From NCBI GenBank assembly GCA_030248065.1, contig JASAMV010006679.1, positions 1 through 64,000 on the forward strand: a DNA stretch of 64,000 nucleotides. The letters run 5' to 3'. The stretch is from Rhynchonema sp. JSB1_4. Taxonomy: Eukaryota > Nematoda > Chromadorea > Monhysterida > Xyalidae. A program made the translations under genes and the position numbers. A model generated the notes under the pieces. It was given only the letters and a program-made list of their open reading frames with translations, had not been told where the DNA came from and did no database searches. Within the stretch, counting starts at the first letter, position 1. Each line of letters begins with the position of its first letter. Shown piece after piece: positions 22,106 to 34,620 of the stretch.

Positions 22106-24257
22106 ATGACGATGCGATTTGATCATATTGTGGTTGGTGCCGGAATCGAAGGTTCAGCCACAGCGTACACGCTCGCAAAGGCGGGACCCAAAGTGATGCT
22201 CATAGAGCAGGTTTGACGTCTCTACAAAATGGCTTCAGTTATGTCCATTCAAACCACGATGATGTTTCTCTTACCTCCAGTGGGCATGATAACAGGAAAC
22301 CCAAGTTTCGTCCATCGTTTCAGTTCCCGCTTCCCCACGCCCACGGCAGTTCATCAGGTCTGTCGCGAATCCTGTGCAATTCCGGCCAACCCTACACACC
22401 GTGGATGCTTCATGCGCGCGCTAAATGGCAACAACTAGAGACCGAAAGTGGACGAACGTTGTTGAAGTGAGCGAAAAATTACGTACATAGGTCATCATAA
22501 ATGAAATTTGTCTGAATTTATATCGAAACCGTCCCAGAAACTGCGAGATGGTGCACGTGACGTGTCGAGGCGAACTTCAAGACGAAGCTGATTCGCTGAA
22601 AAATTACGATTTTGATCACGAACTATTATCGTCGGCGGAAGAGGTTGGGGTCCGAGGTTATTATTCTGAATGTAAACTGCCATTCCCACCCAGATCAACC
22701 AGCGCTATCCTCCCATGTGTTTCGAAGATACGCCTGATGTTTCATGGACAGCATTAATTGATCAACAGGCAGGCATTCTGCATGCCAATCGATGCTTGGA
22801 GGCATACCAGGTTGGATCGGTTTGAGACATTCAGTCAAGCATCACGGGTGGCTAGTTGGCTCAAAGAGAACCATAACGCACATTTGTTGCGAAGCCAAAG
22901 TTATACTTTAAACCATGTGATTTGGTATGAAACGTCACTGTTTTCAGCATTTATTCCGTAAGCTCGGTGGCGTAATCCGGGACGCGGAAAAAGTAACGAA
23001 ACTCGATCCTATCCGTCCCAACGAAATCAGGGTTGTCACCAACAAGGGTACCTACACGGCCAAATCAGTTGTCTTGTGCACGGGACCGTGGGGGAATACT
23101 CTCATCACAAGACCAGGCACGCCTGGACTGCCGATAAAAGTTCGGTTTTGCGCTTCAGGTTTGAGCTTTAAAGTGCCTTCGCACACCACGCACTTTCATT
23201 TTCAGCCCCGAACCACCCTGAGCACATATTGGCAGGTTGACAGTCCCCAATTTTACGGCATCCACAACTTCCCTTGTTTTGAAATCGAGATCGACGAGAC
23301 CAGAGACGTACATGCCGTGCCCTGCTATGAATATCCGGCATTGATCAAGGTGCATGCCAATCTTTTGGCCATATGGCATGTGATGTTTCACACGGGACTG
23401 ATGACCATTTCAGGTGAATCAGGACGCTGGCGGCTTTGGGTCAGATCCTGATAACAGGGGTACGCTCGACCCTGATGATAATCCTAAGGTCTGTTTGATG
23501 TTGTCACTGAAGCGAAATCTTCTAACATAAACCACAAATGGTATACTTTTCAATCGATTTTCAGTCACCAATCACCGAACAACTGTGGTCGACGGCACAA
23601 AAGTCCGTTCGATCTCATTTTCCTCACGTTGATTCCAGTAAACCAGCACTGATAGAATCCTGCATACTAACGGTTCAGTGTGCATTTGATTTTTTTTCAA
23701 GCAGCACTTGAATGCGCCATCCATTTCCCAAAATTTCATTATAATGTACAGTACACACCTGACCGCCTTGCAATTCTCGACCGTGTGGACGCATGCAGAA
23801 ATGTGATTGTCGGCATGGGCTTCTCGGGTTAGGGCTAGCACTAAGGTTGTCAACGCAACTGCCTGTGTTTCGTGCAAACGCACCAGCATGTCTGTGGTCG
23901 TTAACGCACCCGTCGCGCTATATTTGCGTGTTCCCATAACAACACTGTTTTCATTTCTTCGCGCCCAGGGCTGCTTTTCCTATTTCCATGAAAAAGTCGC
24001 CGGGTTTGCACAGTAGGCACCAAAACAGACCCAGCTACAGTACGCGTTTGCACGAATCACAAACAGTTACGTAGACAACAATAGCATTAGCCAGGGCAAG
24101 TTTCGGTCATCAGAAAAATACAACAGTTCAATTTACAGGTGAAGGTTTTCGAATCGCACCGGTTGTCGGAGAGATTCTGGCCAGCTTGGCACGTGATCAA
24201 TCTTCTCCCCAGCGGGATATATCAGCATTTTCGTCACATCGATTCAATCAATCGTAA
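22106..24257 (+). CDS. PIPOX-type FAD oxidase (sarcosine / L-pipecolate oxidase)
   Basis: Family role: FAD-dependent oxidation of sarcosine or L-pipecolate with release of H2O2, usually in peroxisomes. Ten exons give 394 residues (human PIPOX 390): 22106-22210, 22324-22466, 22538-22643, 22694-22810, 22948-23139, 23206-23349, 23414-23488, 23565-23672, 23752-23827, 24139-24257. Diagnostic parts: Rossmann FAD motif [27 protein letters not shown] in the flavin-linked loop; [53 protein letters not shown]; and [20 protein letters not shown] near the C-terminus. All splice phases agree and the length matches the family, so the model is probably complete. The last three residues (NQS) are not a canonical PTS1 signal. 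An AATAAA lies at about 24305. It is convergent with the CCP-like gene. Confidence 0.93.
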
Positions 24258-24720
24258 TTCTGCTCGTGGTCATGTGCAGTGCAGTGATTGGCTGTTTGAA
24301 TTTGAATAAATGTCAAAGCAAACATTCGACGACTGTCTGTTTGTGACGTGTAGAATCTCAAACCACGGCACCCAGACAGACATCTGATTGAATATGGAAA
24401 CATTTTTTTATCTTGGGCAAAATAAAGCTTTGGCAACGAAGCAAATGCAAAACACCTGACCACTGAAACTAGAATGTCAGTCAACTGAATCAAAATTGAA
24501 CGAAAGCCAAAATTTTCGTCAAGTACATGTACGAAATGTGATATGTGCAAAGATTCGACCTAGCCACAACCAGCTGGTATTGCACCAACTAAACCGGGCG
24601 CAGTGCATTCTTGTGACGCTTGCGTGGCCCCACCCGGGAAACGATTGGTGCCTGAAATCAAAATCTTTGCTGGAAAGTTGGTTTCTATGTATGTACATCG
24701 CATAGTCTGTTTTTTTAATA

Positions 24721-27700
24721 TTACAGCTCTGAGTGAAACATCAACATCATGGATTTCTTCAATTTAGTGACCGACAAACCACTGCATGCCCAGTTCTTCG
24801 TGCCTCCGATTTGCACATAGTTGCCGATTTCTAGTGAGAAAGGCGGTGTGCCCAGGACTGCATTCGTTAGGGCGTCCGCTCCCCAAGCATTGTTAGCGGC
24901 GGCCAAGGTTTTAATGCACACTGAAACACACAACGAAGTGTTTATTATTCTGTTTTGATTATGCATAGAAGCAGATTAACTTTGACCAACAAGGTACAGG
25001 TACACCCCAACCACGAACTCATGAGACGACTTATTTTGAAGTTGACTTGTACGGATCCAATAATGTTCCGGTTCCACGTACCTTTCGGAAATGAAAGAAA
25101 GAGAAACGCATGTATTTTTTAAAAGCCCGCTCTGCACCTCGGTGCGTAAATTCCCTTTTGACTCCCAAAACATTTGTGTGTTGAACGACGTTGCTGTTCG
25201 CACGCAACAAATTGAGGTCAGCCAGCTGGAACTTGTCATCATCTCCCTCGGCCCGATCTCTTTCTTTTGTTTGAGAAAACCCGTGTGACCGGCGCATTTT
25301 TGAAACTGGCCAAGCAACCCTCTTAAAAAGAGTCGTCTCATGAGCGCGTGGTTGGACTATACAGCCCGACTAGGTATGTAAGTATATTTCTCAATACGGT
25401 ACGGTGCCACTCGCAGATTTTTTTGTCATTTTAGACATTCGGCCATCAGTGATCAGTGAAAAAATTCTAAATGATCAGTTATCAGTTATAGTTGGACAGA
25501 CGCGGCCAACATGCCAACAAAGGTGCACCAGGGCATCATCAGTCGCACATCGCCATAATGTCCACCTGCCATAAGCAACCCCATTCTCGCGCTCACCCCC
25601 AATGCAGGTCTCTTCGATTGTCGACCATTCTCCCGTTGACAGACACGTGATCGTTTTGGTGCCTGTTGTGCCATCCGACCAGATGTATCCGTCTGCTGGT
25701 GTTGTTGGACAGGTCAGCGTGGCCGTCGCTGCAACGAACTCAGTATAGTCCATCCATCAGCTCATGACACTTTTTGTCGGCTGAAAAGCTTTGACAGGAT
25801 CCAGTGCTGTTCCGGTTCCGGTTGGCTTACAAAAAAGAAAAGAAAGAGAAATCGGTTTTTATTTCATTTTTGGCCGCCGTTTTCTCTGACATTGCCTTGC
25901 GGAGGAACAATTTTTCACAACAGAACCTGAACCTCCCAACCTGTGCCATGAGTTGATGGACGGACTATACATTGTGACTTCACTATGTGCACTGCTTGTG
26001 GGTTGTGGCTCTCTGCCCTCTCTATGCACAGATGTGACGAAAGTCTGTTTATGAGTTTGCACGCAGTGATGTTACAGGCCAGCAGTAAGATCTGCTGGCG
26101 GGGCTTTTTGGAGGCTAATTTGCCAGAGGCGTTCGCACTGACGAGCCCTGGCGCCTCGGTCTGTCTGCGAAAGCAGCGCGAAACAGGCCAACATTACTGC
26201 ACTCAGTATTATCATATTGCATTGTCGTTGTTTTGGTTCATTTGGGACTAGAAAAAGTGGACTAAAGGGAGAACCTGTAGAACATCAGAATTGACTAACA
26301 AGTAACGTCCACGTAGCTGTTGACCACTGTCGTGTCGCTGTACATTTTGCCAACGGTTGTGGCTATTGCAGCCGGTGGCGTCAGGCAGGCTGCAATTTTT
26401 TTGAAATCGAAAGTTTAGGTTGATGTAAAAGATACAAGATATGAAGCAATATTGTGGTCAAATTGTAATCTTTCATTCCGAACACCAATACCGTTTGGTC
26501 ATTTCGGTTTTGTGTGAGAACTGGCAAAAATTACCCACCAGCGATACAGTTGACAGCAGCTGCCCAGGTGTTTGTGCCAGTGCACGCGAATGTACGTGCA
26601 TCGGCCTTGTAGGTGTCGGACCAAACAAAGCCATCTTCACAGGTCATCATCGCAGAACCACCGGTACCTGCGGAAGCAGAAAAAAATGCCTGCCCTGGAC
26701 TTTTGATTTTTAATCGGTGTGACTGAATTTTTATATTCAGCGCCATGTGAAACTAGGGGTGGTAATAGCTATGTACATACACTGCTTGGCAGATATGTGC
26801 AAATTAAAACAGAAACACCCGCATGTTGGTGTTCCACCTTGCTAATGACGATATAAGACGTTACCTGTGCCAGCGATCACATAAGTTTGTTTTTCGATGG
26901 TGACAAATCCCTGATACATAATATTACGGTCAACGTTCGTGCCAATGCTGGGTGGAATGGTGCACACTGCAAGGCAAACAACAGAACATGCGGTTAAATT
27001 ACATGTATGATCCCATAAATGGCGGTTTCACTTGCATTAGTTTAGAGATTGAAAGAATACCAAGCCCCCGCTTTTCTAAACTGTAAACTACAGTCGACTT
27101 ACCTGGTATACAACTGTACGAGAACACGCGCTCTCCGGAGCTGTCGCGGTACTGTCCTTGGTTGCAGATCACCTGAGATTTAGATTTAGATCTTCGTGTG
27201 ACTCACAACAAGTTTCTCACGTTTTGTGAATAAAGCTATGCAATTTGTTCTTTCGTTCGACTCACAAAAATCTAATGATTACAAAAGCCGTTTGTTTGCA
27301 GGTACAGTATACCTCAACGTCATTCGCGAAATAGCTGTGTCCATCGAACAACAGGTATCCGCTGTAATTGGGGCACGCGGCCTTGGCAACGGTGGCGTGC
27401 TTGATTTGTCCGGTCGAAGAATCGGTGTATGTGAACGTCGCTGTGCCGTTCAGGGCGGGGCAATCTGAAACATTTGCACGGCAGTGTGATGTTTCATTAT
27501 AATGTTAAATGAATGACTCGCTTCTGTGTGGCTGAAAATTGGCAGAAGTTAGTGTTTTGTTGGTAATGCGATTCGGTCGCGGTTATAGCACAAAGTGGTC
27601 AACACAAAATCTTATCTGGTATATATTTTGACTGAAAGATGGGTCTGGGACAGCTACATGTCCAACAAGACACCCTGCCTCCCTTTGTACCTGATTTTGA

Positions 27701-28672
27701 GAAAGAAACACAGAAAATTAAAAAAGACAAACGACACCAAATGCCAACATTTGTCACAATAGCTGAGCGGATCAACGGACAGTTTCGTCCAGTCTGATTC
27801 GTCCAAACAATCGATTTGCGACGGTTTGTCCTCCGACGCATAGAACGGCGCCTGACAGGCCAGAGTGGCCGTTCCGCCAAGCGCTACTGGGTCTAAAAAT
27901 CAGGGGGTGCATCAGGTCATCATCGGTGCCAAGACAGCACAACTGTGGAGAAGTTGAGGGAACTCAAAAATAGAAAACAATTTCAGGTTGACGAAAATAA
28001 AAGATATACGTAGTAAAGTCGCCAACTTGAGATTGGATTGAAGGTGATTACGACCGATTTTACAGCGAATTGGTAGCAACGATTATCTGAAACCGGAATA
28101 GATCTGACAGTTAAGGAGGCATTCGATAGAACTGACGCAACACATGAGACCAAGGCAACCCGATTGAGCTAAGTAGTACAATACAGTCGTCAACTCAAGT
28201 GGTCAACTCCCGCCGCCAACTCCAACAGCCCTAAATGAACACCAGAAATTATACACGGGAGTTAACTACCTGAATTACTATACCTACATTATAATACACA
28301 AGCGCCCAATTGCCGATACCTGCACACGTAATGTTGTATTGCTTTTCCCATTCACCGATCCTCAAGGATGAAAACATATACACCGTCAATACTGGCAATT
28401 ATTGACAAAAACTGCTCTGAGTTTTCGGTGATACCTAACAACATGACTTTAATATGCACGGTAGGTACCTTTGCATCGTATATGTATGTAGTTGACTAAC
28501 TTGTATTCGAAGTCGACACCTCCCCGAGGTCGAGCAGGCTATTGCCCAAGCCAAACGTGCTACCGCCAAAACCAGGCCCGCCGTAGAATTGATGTGGACA
28601 AGTGACACATTTGGTCATCAACAATGACAACAGGCACCACGCTATGGACACTCGATGATTCACTTTGATCAT
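24721..28672 (-). CDS. secreted CCP/sushi-like repeat protein
   Basis: Nine exons, all joined in phase, give 393 residues: 28672-28501, 27892-27758, 27464-27313, 27172-27103, 26966-26865, 26667-26539, 26389-26300, 25728-25597, 24920-24721. The start gives a signal peptide (VSIAWCLLSLLMTKCVTC) followed by a Gly/Phe-rich linker. The body is cysteine-containing modules, usually encoded by exon pairs with phase-1 outer borders: CPALNGTATF...VFSYSCIPG; VCTIPPSIGTN...AAAVNCIAG; ACLTPPAAIATT...IEETCIG. The two inner modules share a (C/T)xxGxxWSD core. This resembles complement-control (sushi) folding with divergent spacing; ligand and role are unknown. The last exon keeps only VCIKTL...WACSGL and then ends. 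No membrane anchor. Two repeats (25743-26210) sit in its intron 7. Confidence 0.8.
25001..25363. mobile_element. MITE with TIR ATGAGACGACT
   Basis: The left end CCAACCACGAACTCATGAGA is the inverted repeat of the right end GTCTCATGAGCGCGTGGTTGG. It lies in intron 8 of the CCP-like gene. A truncated relative is at 30480-30645. Confidence 0.7.
25743..25970. mobile_element. MITE, family P (TIR TAGTCCATCCATCAGCTCAT), short type
   Basis: Left end is TATAGTCCATCCATCAGCTC and right end is GAGTTGATGGACGGACTATA. It has an internal GTTCCGGTTCCGGTTGGCTT block. It is the same subfamily as 31689-31923 and 34989-35229, and lies in intron 7 of the CCP-like gene. Confidence 0.8.
25976..26210 (-). repeat. 235-bp dispersed repeat, single copy
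   Basis: This is a reverse-complement copy of the tandem unit at 47136-47540. It directly abuts a family P MITE. It holds an open frame (KICWRGFLEANLPEAFALT) that is kept in the other copies, but there is no other sign of coding. Confidence 0.75.
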
Positions 28673-31469
28673 TAGTGTGATTGTATTATACAACTGATTA
28701 TCATCAAATTACAGCGCTGTCACCCGACTTGTTTCAGTTATTAGATGCTGAACCGCATTATTCATGCAATAACTGGACCAGAATTTCGGATCCGATCGTC
28801 ATCTACTGCAAGAAAAAACACAGAAATTTTGAATATATGAAAAATTCTGTTGGAGCATCATTGCAACGCACACATTTCAGACGTAAAGTCCTTTTGCGTT
28901 GGTGAAATAATCTGGACATCCGTTACTTTTACGACAACTTTTTTATAATCACTTTCTTTCAAGTGTTTATACTTTTTTCTCCGCACATTCTTTCGTGCAT
29001 ACCATTACAACCCATCATGGACTCGTTTGGTTGCTTGGCATTCGATATCGTGATGAATCTATTGAATTAACGACGCTCAATGTACAGATCACACCATTAT
29101 TGATAAAAACAATCATAGGTACGTATGCATCCTAAAGTCAGTTTGTGTTAAAAAAAACAAGTGTGCGCAACTGCCACGATCTCCCTGATCGTGCACCAAC
29201 AAAAGAAAAAAGTTTTTTTGCCATAGGTTCAGAAGATACCAGACACCAGTCTCGCATGCACGTCAGACGAGCAAATTTCGTACAAAATTCACATTATCGC
29301 GGTAATTTGACTTCCGATAATTCATCTACCACATACAGTATGTATGCCTGACCATATACAGTACATGGTTGTCCTTTCGCATTATGTACGTTTTTATGTC
29401 ACATGTCCGGATTCACTATCACTTTCGTTCACTCACTGCCGTTATCGATAAACATTATGATCCTCTGATCGTAATCGCACTGCCCCGGCATCGATTATTG
29501 TGTCGTTTTGCGGGATCAATATGGGGTCATTCAAAAATGGGTTGTTTTATTCGCACGGACTATGTCACGGACGAATTTTACGGTGCGCGTGAACCGTTTT
29601 ATGCATATGTATGTACCAAACACTCTCGTTGGTTACCAAACGCCAAGGTGTGAAGAGAGGAACAAAGCAGTGCAAGTCTAACCCAAGCTCAGCTTAAACC
29701 TGAGCCTAAGCCGAAGTTTCTACGTGACGGCAAAATACATAATGTCCATGATTGTATGTACATAATTATGTATTGATGTCCCCCTTTTCAGTACCTGTGT
29801 GAACCAGCTGCTTTCAAGGAGCTTTTGTACATCGTGGTGGGCGGTTGTACATCGGTTTGGGGGATAGTGACTCTGCTGAGGTGACGGTCTAAACCTCATT
29901 ATCCATAGCTCGTAATATTTGCGAAACGCCATTCTTTGACTCCTCTACATGCTTTCTATTACAAACACACCGAACAAGCGAAAACGGTTAAAAAGCTTTG
30001 GAGCCTATAACATCCCTCCGCTTCTTACGTACATAATCGGCTTTGTTGTGTCACCTGGACACTGGGAGTTAGCTGACCAGCTGTAATCATCAATTCAATT
30101 GTTTACCAACAGCAGCAAAGCAAAAGTGTCTACCTATATGTACGTGACAACAAGTGCATCATTCACCATTTTGTGTTCGCGTGTCCTCGGCGTGATAGAT
30201 ACGTTCGGTACAAACCCACGGCCAGCCCAGATGACAGCGATGATACCAAAGTGCCAGGCTCGGACTGGTACGACTCCAGTGTGTCCCAGCCGACAGAACG
30301 TCGTAACAGGGTGCACCTGCAAGCTGCCGCACAGATCAGCTACATGTATGTAGTACATGGACGACTTCAGTTACTATACAATGCACCTGCGTTTGCAAGT
30401 GATGACTTGGTTATGTGTACATATACAACTTGTCCGTGATTCTGTAAAAGCTGTGCAATAAAAATGAGCAAAGCTTACACGGGTGTTCGCAAACAAAAGA
30501 AAGAGATTGGGCCGAGAGACATGATGACAAGTTCCAGCTGGCTGACCTCAATTTGTTGCGTGCTTACGCAGACAGCAACCTTGGATCCGTTCAAGCCAAC
30601 TTCAAAATAAGTCGTCTCATGAGTTCGTGGTTGGACTATACATGCACGACTTATCCGTGATTCTGTATAATGTGTAACTGGCTAAGCTTCAGTTCCGCAT
30701 AACTTGCACAGTTCGGGAACGGTGGAATCCAATAGGCGGGGACATTCAGTGCAAAAAATCCTGTTCACCTCATCGAAGTTCCCAATTTCAGCTTACATAT
30801 GCATGATAACACGTACCTAATGGTAATTCGTGCGGATAATGCCAAAGCCTAATCATTCTTCGACCCATCTCATTTACTTTAGCAGCATATTGTCGCAGTG
30901 TGCTATCCACAACCAACACATGTCACATCAGCAAGCCATACCAAGGACGGACCCAGGACTGGAGTGAGCCACATGGGCCATAGCCCCTTTTGGTCCGATT
31001 GGCCACTCGAAGGTGGGCCGCACCGTTTCAGTAAGAAGAAGAAAGGACCCCCCTAAATCGTTGGATTTTTGCCTGATACCCCTCAAAAGTCCACAGTTTA
31101 ATTAAATTTGGCGTTCGCAGTCTGTAAAAGGTGCCAACATTCCGCGCGCATTGTCACATTTTGTGTAGCGGTTGGTGTGAAAAAGGCCAAATTCTAAACA
31201 AGCACGACAAAAAACGACTTTTCAAAAATGGAACCAGCATTGTGGACAAAAATGACTTTTTGGATTCGGCCCCTCCCTTGGCCAGAAGCTAGATCCGCTA
31301 CGAAGCCATACAAACTGTCTCCACGTTGGCTGGTGCCTCAAACACAATGTACCGACACCAACAATAAATGGCAGTTGAAAAGTTTTTGGAGAGCCCATAA
31401 ACCAATATTTCAACCAGCGGTGCATTGGTCTTATACCAACGGTTGTAACCAAAGATAGCTGGTCGTCGA
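28673..31469. other. gene-poor region
   Basis: No exon with family resemblance or phase-consistent splice partners was found. Short frames up to 94 codons exist (for example 29369-29653 on the plus strand) without recognisable patterns. A MITE relative is at 30480-30645. The region could hold promoter sequence for the divergent CCP-like gene. Confidence 0.4.
30480..30645. mobile_element. truncated MITE (relative of 25001-25363)
   Basis: It shares AAACAAAAGAAAGAGAT, TTCCAGCTGGCTGACCTCAA and the end GTCGTCTCATGAGTTCGTGG with the intact element. The other terminus is missing. Confidence 0.6.
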
Positions 31470-31688
31470 AACACCTGCTGCCTGCCTGCACTAAGACCAC
31501 ACAACATCGAGTCGAAACAGTTGAACAATGAGTAATGACACGTCGTTTAGTCGAATATTGAGTACTTTGCATACTTTGGATGGGGTTAGACCATATGCGT
31601 GACATGGTATCCAATATCTGAACTGTACTACACATGCTTTTTACAGCACACATGTCGTTTTGTGAAGTTTTCGCACAATAATGTACAC

Positions 31689-31923
31689 AAAAATAGCCCA
31701 TCCATCAGCTCACGACACTTTTTGTCAGCTGAAAAGGCTTGGTAGGATCCTGTGCTGTTCCGGTTCCGGTTGGCTTACGAAAAAGAAATGAAAGAGAAAT
31801 CGGTTTTTATTTTATTTTTGTGCGCCGTTTTCTCTGACATTGCCTTGCGGAGGATAACAGTTCTTCACAGCGGAACTTGAACCTCCCAAACAAAAGTGCC
31901 ATGAGCTGATGGACGGATTATAC
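31689..31923. mobile_element. MITE, family P, short type
   Basis: Ends are TAGCCCATCCATCAGCTCAC and ATGAGCTGATGGACGGATTA, with an internal GTTCCGGTTCCGGTTGGCTT. Its duplicate is at 34989-35229. Confidence 0.78.
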
Positions 31924-32088
31924 AATGTACATATGCAACACACATGTATGTACAGTATGTATATAGTTCCGGCGATACTAACATGGCACCACACACGTAA
32001 GTGCTTTACACTTTGGTGTGCAGGTTGCTGCTGACAACAAGAGCCGGGTTACGGAAAAGAGGAATAATGATATTCGCACATATAGCAT

Positions 32089-32418
32089 AGTCCATCCATC
32101 AGCTCATGACACTTTGTGCTGCTGCTGGCTGGTTTGTTCCCTTCCTCCACGTTCTAATGAAAGAGAAATTGAGTGGGACCGATTTTGCAAAAAAAAACTA
32201 AAAAAATGATAGAATGTGTCGAAAAGGATTAAATTCGATCAAATTTTAAATTAAATTTGATTAAAATGGATAAAACAGGTGGATTTGATAAAAATCACAA
32301 TTTAGGAGCAAAAACAATTTTTTTCTGAAACTCAATTTCTCTTTCATTAGAACGTGGAGGAAGGCAACAAGTCGGCCAGCAGCAGCACAAAGTGTCATGA
32401 GCTGATGGATGGACTATA
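32089..32418. mobile_element. MITE, family P, long palindromic type
   Basis: A near-perfect palindrome has roughly 100-base arms, starting TAGTCCATCCATCAGCTCAT and including CCTTCCTCCACGTTCTAATG, around an AT-rich centre. Relatives are at 35371-35697 and 54505-54836. Confidence 0.85.
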
Positions 32419-32569
32419 CGTATGTTTCTGGTCATGCATACTGATGTTTCAGGATGGTTTCGGACTGGGTGACCCATGTTGGGAAAAGCTAGTCCAGTTG
32501 CCTTGACAGAGAGAAAACGCGAATTTTCGATTTCGCGATACAAGGCACGGGTCGGCTCAAGGTTTGGCC

Positions 32570-33228
32570 TCCACGAAACAGTGGAGTAGAGAGATGAGTG
32601 GAAAGTTGAGTAGAATTTACAGTGGAAAAACTTGAGTGGAAAGTTCAGTGGAAAGTTGGGTGGAACACTGGCGTTAGGGCTCCACCAGATAGACCCGAAA
32701 CCCGAAACATAAATTTTTTCTATGTCCATGTTTCGGGTTTTGAAAAAAAAACCGGAAACTCGAAACACGAAGCATGATAATCGAAAATGTTTCGACTGAC
32801 TGTATAAATTGTTCACGTCAGCTACAAGCGGCAAGACCGAAACATTCCCGATTATCGTGCTTTGTGTTTCGGGTTTCGGGTTTTTTTTCAAAACCCGAAA
32901 CCGGAAACATGGACATAGAAAAAATTTATGTTTCGGATTTCGGGTTTCGGGTCTATCTGGTGGAGCCCCAAGCGTTCCATCTTGCTACGCAAAGGCATTG
33001 GAAACGCCACACCTCCCAACCAAACTGGGTTTGCACAACACAGGCGTGCGTGTGAGTGTTCACAACACGAAAACATTTTGCGCGCACACAAACACACACG
33101 TCATGCTACAACATGTGCAATGTTTCAACGCTACCGTATCCATTCCACTGAACTTTCCACTGAACTCTTCACTGAACATTTCCACCCAATTTTCCACTCA
33201 ACTCTCCACCCAACTCTCTACCTCCACC
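32570..33228. mobile_element. palindromic MITE related to family G
   Basis: The left arm has repeated AAAGTTGAGTGGAAAGTT-like units and the right arm (about 33135-33228) has the complementary CACTGAACTTTCCAC units, ending GAATATCACCC. It is interrupted by the MITE at 32680-32970. The uninterrupted duplicate is at about 35850-36225. Confidence 0.7.
32680..32970. mobile_element. MITE unique to duplication copy 1
   Basis: Inverted ends GGGCTCCACCAGATAGACCC and GGTCTATCTGGTGGAGCCC carry AAACCCGAAACATAAATTTT arms. At the same place copy 2 reads GGCGTTAGCGTTCC without an insert, so the element moved in after the duplication (or left copy 2). Confidence 0.85.
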
Positions 33229-34323
33229 CTTTCGTGAATATCACCCAACAAGCACAGAGCGGTACAAGAGACAAAGCGTTCAAGACTGTGTTCCAAGTTT
33301 ATAAACCTTCCGTCAACCCGGCCCCGATTACCGTAACCCGCACAGCACTGTGTCGCATTGCTACGACCACATCACTTGTTCAGTTCATTTTTTATGCACA
33401 CACGCGTCGCGGCGCTAAATTGTGTAAAGTTGGAAGTACATACCATTGGGTGTAGCACTCAGCTAAACATGTCTGGTACTCCCGCATGATCGGAGCTACA
33501 GTAGCACGGTAGTGCTAAGCGACATATTTAAACAGGCAAGGTTGACGACGGTACCCTCAAAGCCCGCGTAACCATAAAAGTTTTACGTACACCAGCACCG
33601 TCTAACGGCGCAGATGTGTTGACAGAGTGAAGTTGAACCGATAGCTGTATACCACTACCGATCACCGGGAAATCAGCTGATGCGAGATACCCCACTGAGG
33701 ATATCCGATAAAATGTTGCAGTCAGTGCCAAAACACGCAGACCAAGTGTTTGAGGAAAATTTAAGCCATTACGGACGCTGATGAAAGTTCTCTGAAGTTC
33801 TGTTGCGCAAAGGCGTGCAGGTATAGATCATAAACCCTACACCACCCATGTTACATACAAATATCGAAAGATCCGCCATCAGACAGAACCCACCAGCTGG
33901 TTGTGATGAGAACCATATCCCAACCAGCACAGATGTGATGTTGCACAGCTTCACACACGATATCAGGACCATTGAAGCTTTTAAAAGTTTTAAACCATTT
34001 TTACCAAGATGCCATTTAGCGCTCCAGTTTGGCACCGGCTTTGGGCGTGGCTGGGATCTCCATTTTGACTGGGCCCTGCCCGAGGCACCTGCTTGTTTGT
34101 CGGCTTTTTTGATCACCAAAAAAACTTCCACTCGTTTTCTCCTCTTCGCTTTTTCGCGAGTTTCGCCCAAAGCAGCCCACATCCTTTCAATATATTGACT
34201 TTCTTCCTATTACAGTGTCTTGGTGTCATCTCTGTCTCTCTCTCTCTCTACCACTTCGTGATCCTATTTCACGCCTGAGTTTAATTGCAAAGCTCAATTT
34301 CACTTAATCAACTATCAACATGG

Positions 34324-34375
34324 CCCCGAAAATGAATGGATCGAGGTGATTCATCGAGTGGTCCAGCGGGTTCGT
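34324..34375 (+). pseudogene. broken first exon of an EF-hand gene
   Basis: The sequence matches the first exon of the EF-hand gene at 37294, beginning ATGGCCCCGAAAATGAATGG, but lacks several bases after GGATCGA and again around GTGG-CCAGCGG, which breaks the frame. No downstream exons 2-5 follow. The missing bases may be real or may reflect poor local sequence quality. Confidence 0.75.
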
Positions 34376-34489
34376 TGGTTACGTAAATTTGTGGCTATTC
34401 AGATACGGTATTTATGTATACATTGTCGTCATTTCCGTTTTGTCCCGTCTTTCTTCCCCTCTGTCCCCGGGGGTCCCCGCCCCGTTCCG

Positions 34490-34620
34490 CGGGGGCCGGG
34501 GGCCCTCGCCCCTCGTGGGGGGGTCTCGGGGGGAACGTGCCCCCGCGGGGGGGGGGGGGGGGGGGGGGGGGGGGGTGGGGGGGGTTTTGGGGGGCGGGGG
34601 CGGGGCGGGGCCCCCTTCTG
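34490..34620. repeat. G-homopolymer / GC-rich low-complexity junction
   Basis: Long G runs lie at the junction between the two duplication copies. Neighbouring copy 2 sequence (34640-34900) differs from copy 1 mostly by single-base losses. This looks like unpolished or collapsed assembly. Confidence 0.6.

Larger units (their letters stand above)
31470..34440. repeat. segmental duplication, copy 1
   Basis: It is nearly identical over most of its length to 34790-37415, in direct orientation. It contains two family P MITEs, a family G-like palindrome and a degraded first exon of an EF-hand gene. Copy 1 has an additional 290-base MITE at 32680-32970; copy 2 has the empty site. Confidence 0.9.

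Noticed and set aside
23350..23413. C/D-box snoRNA in oxidase intron 6 (TGTGATGTTT as C box, CTGA as D box)
   Set aside because: The C box does not fit RTGATGA, the spacing to CTGA is far too short, and there is no terminal stem.
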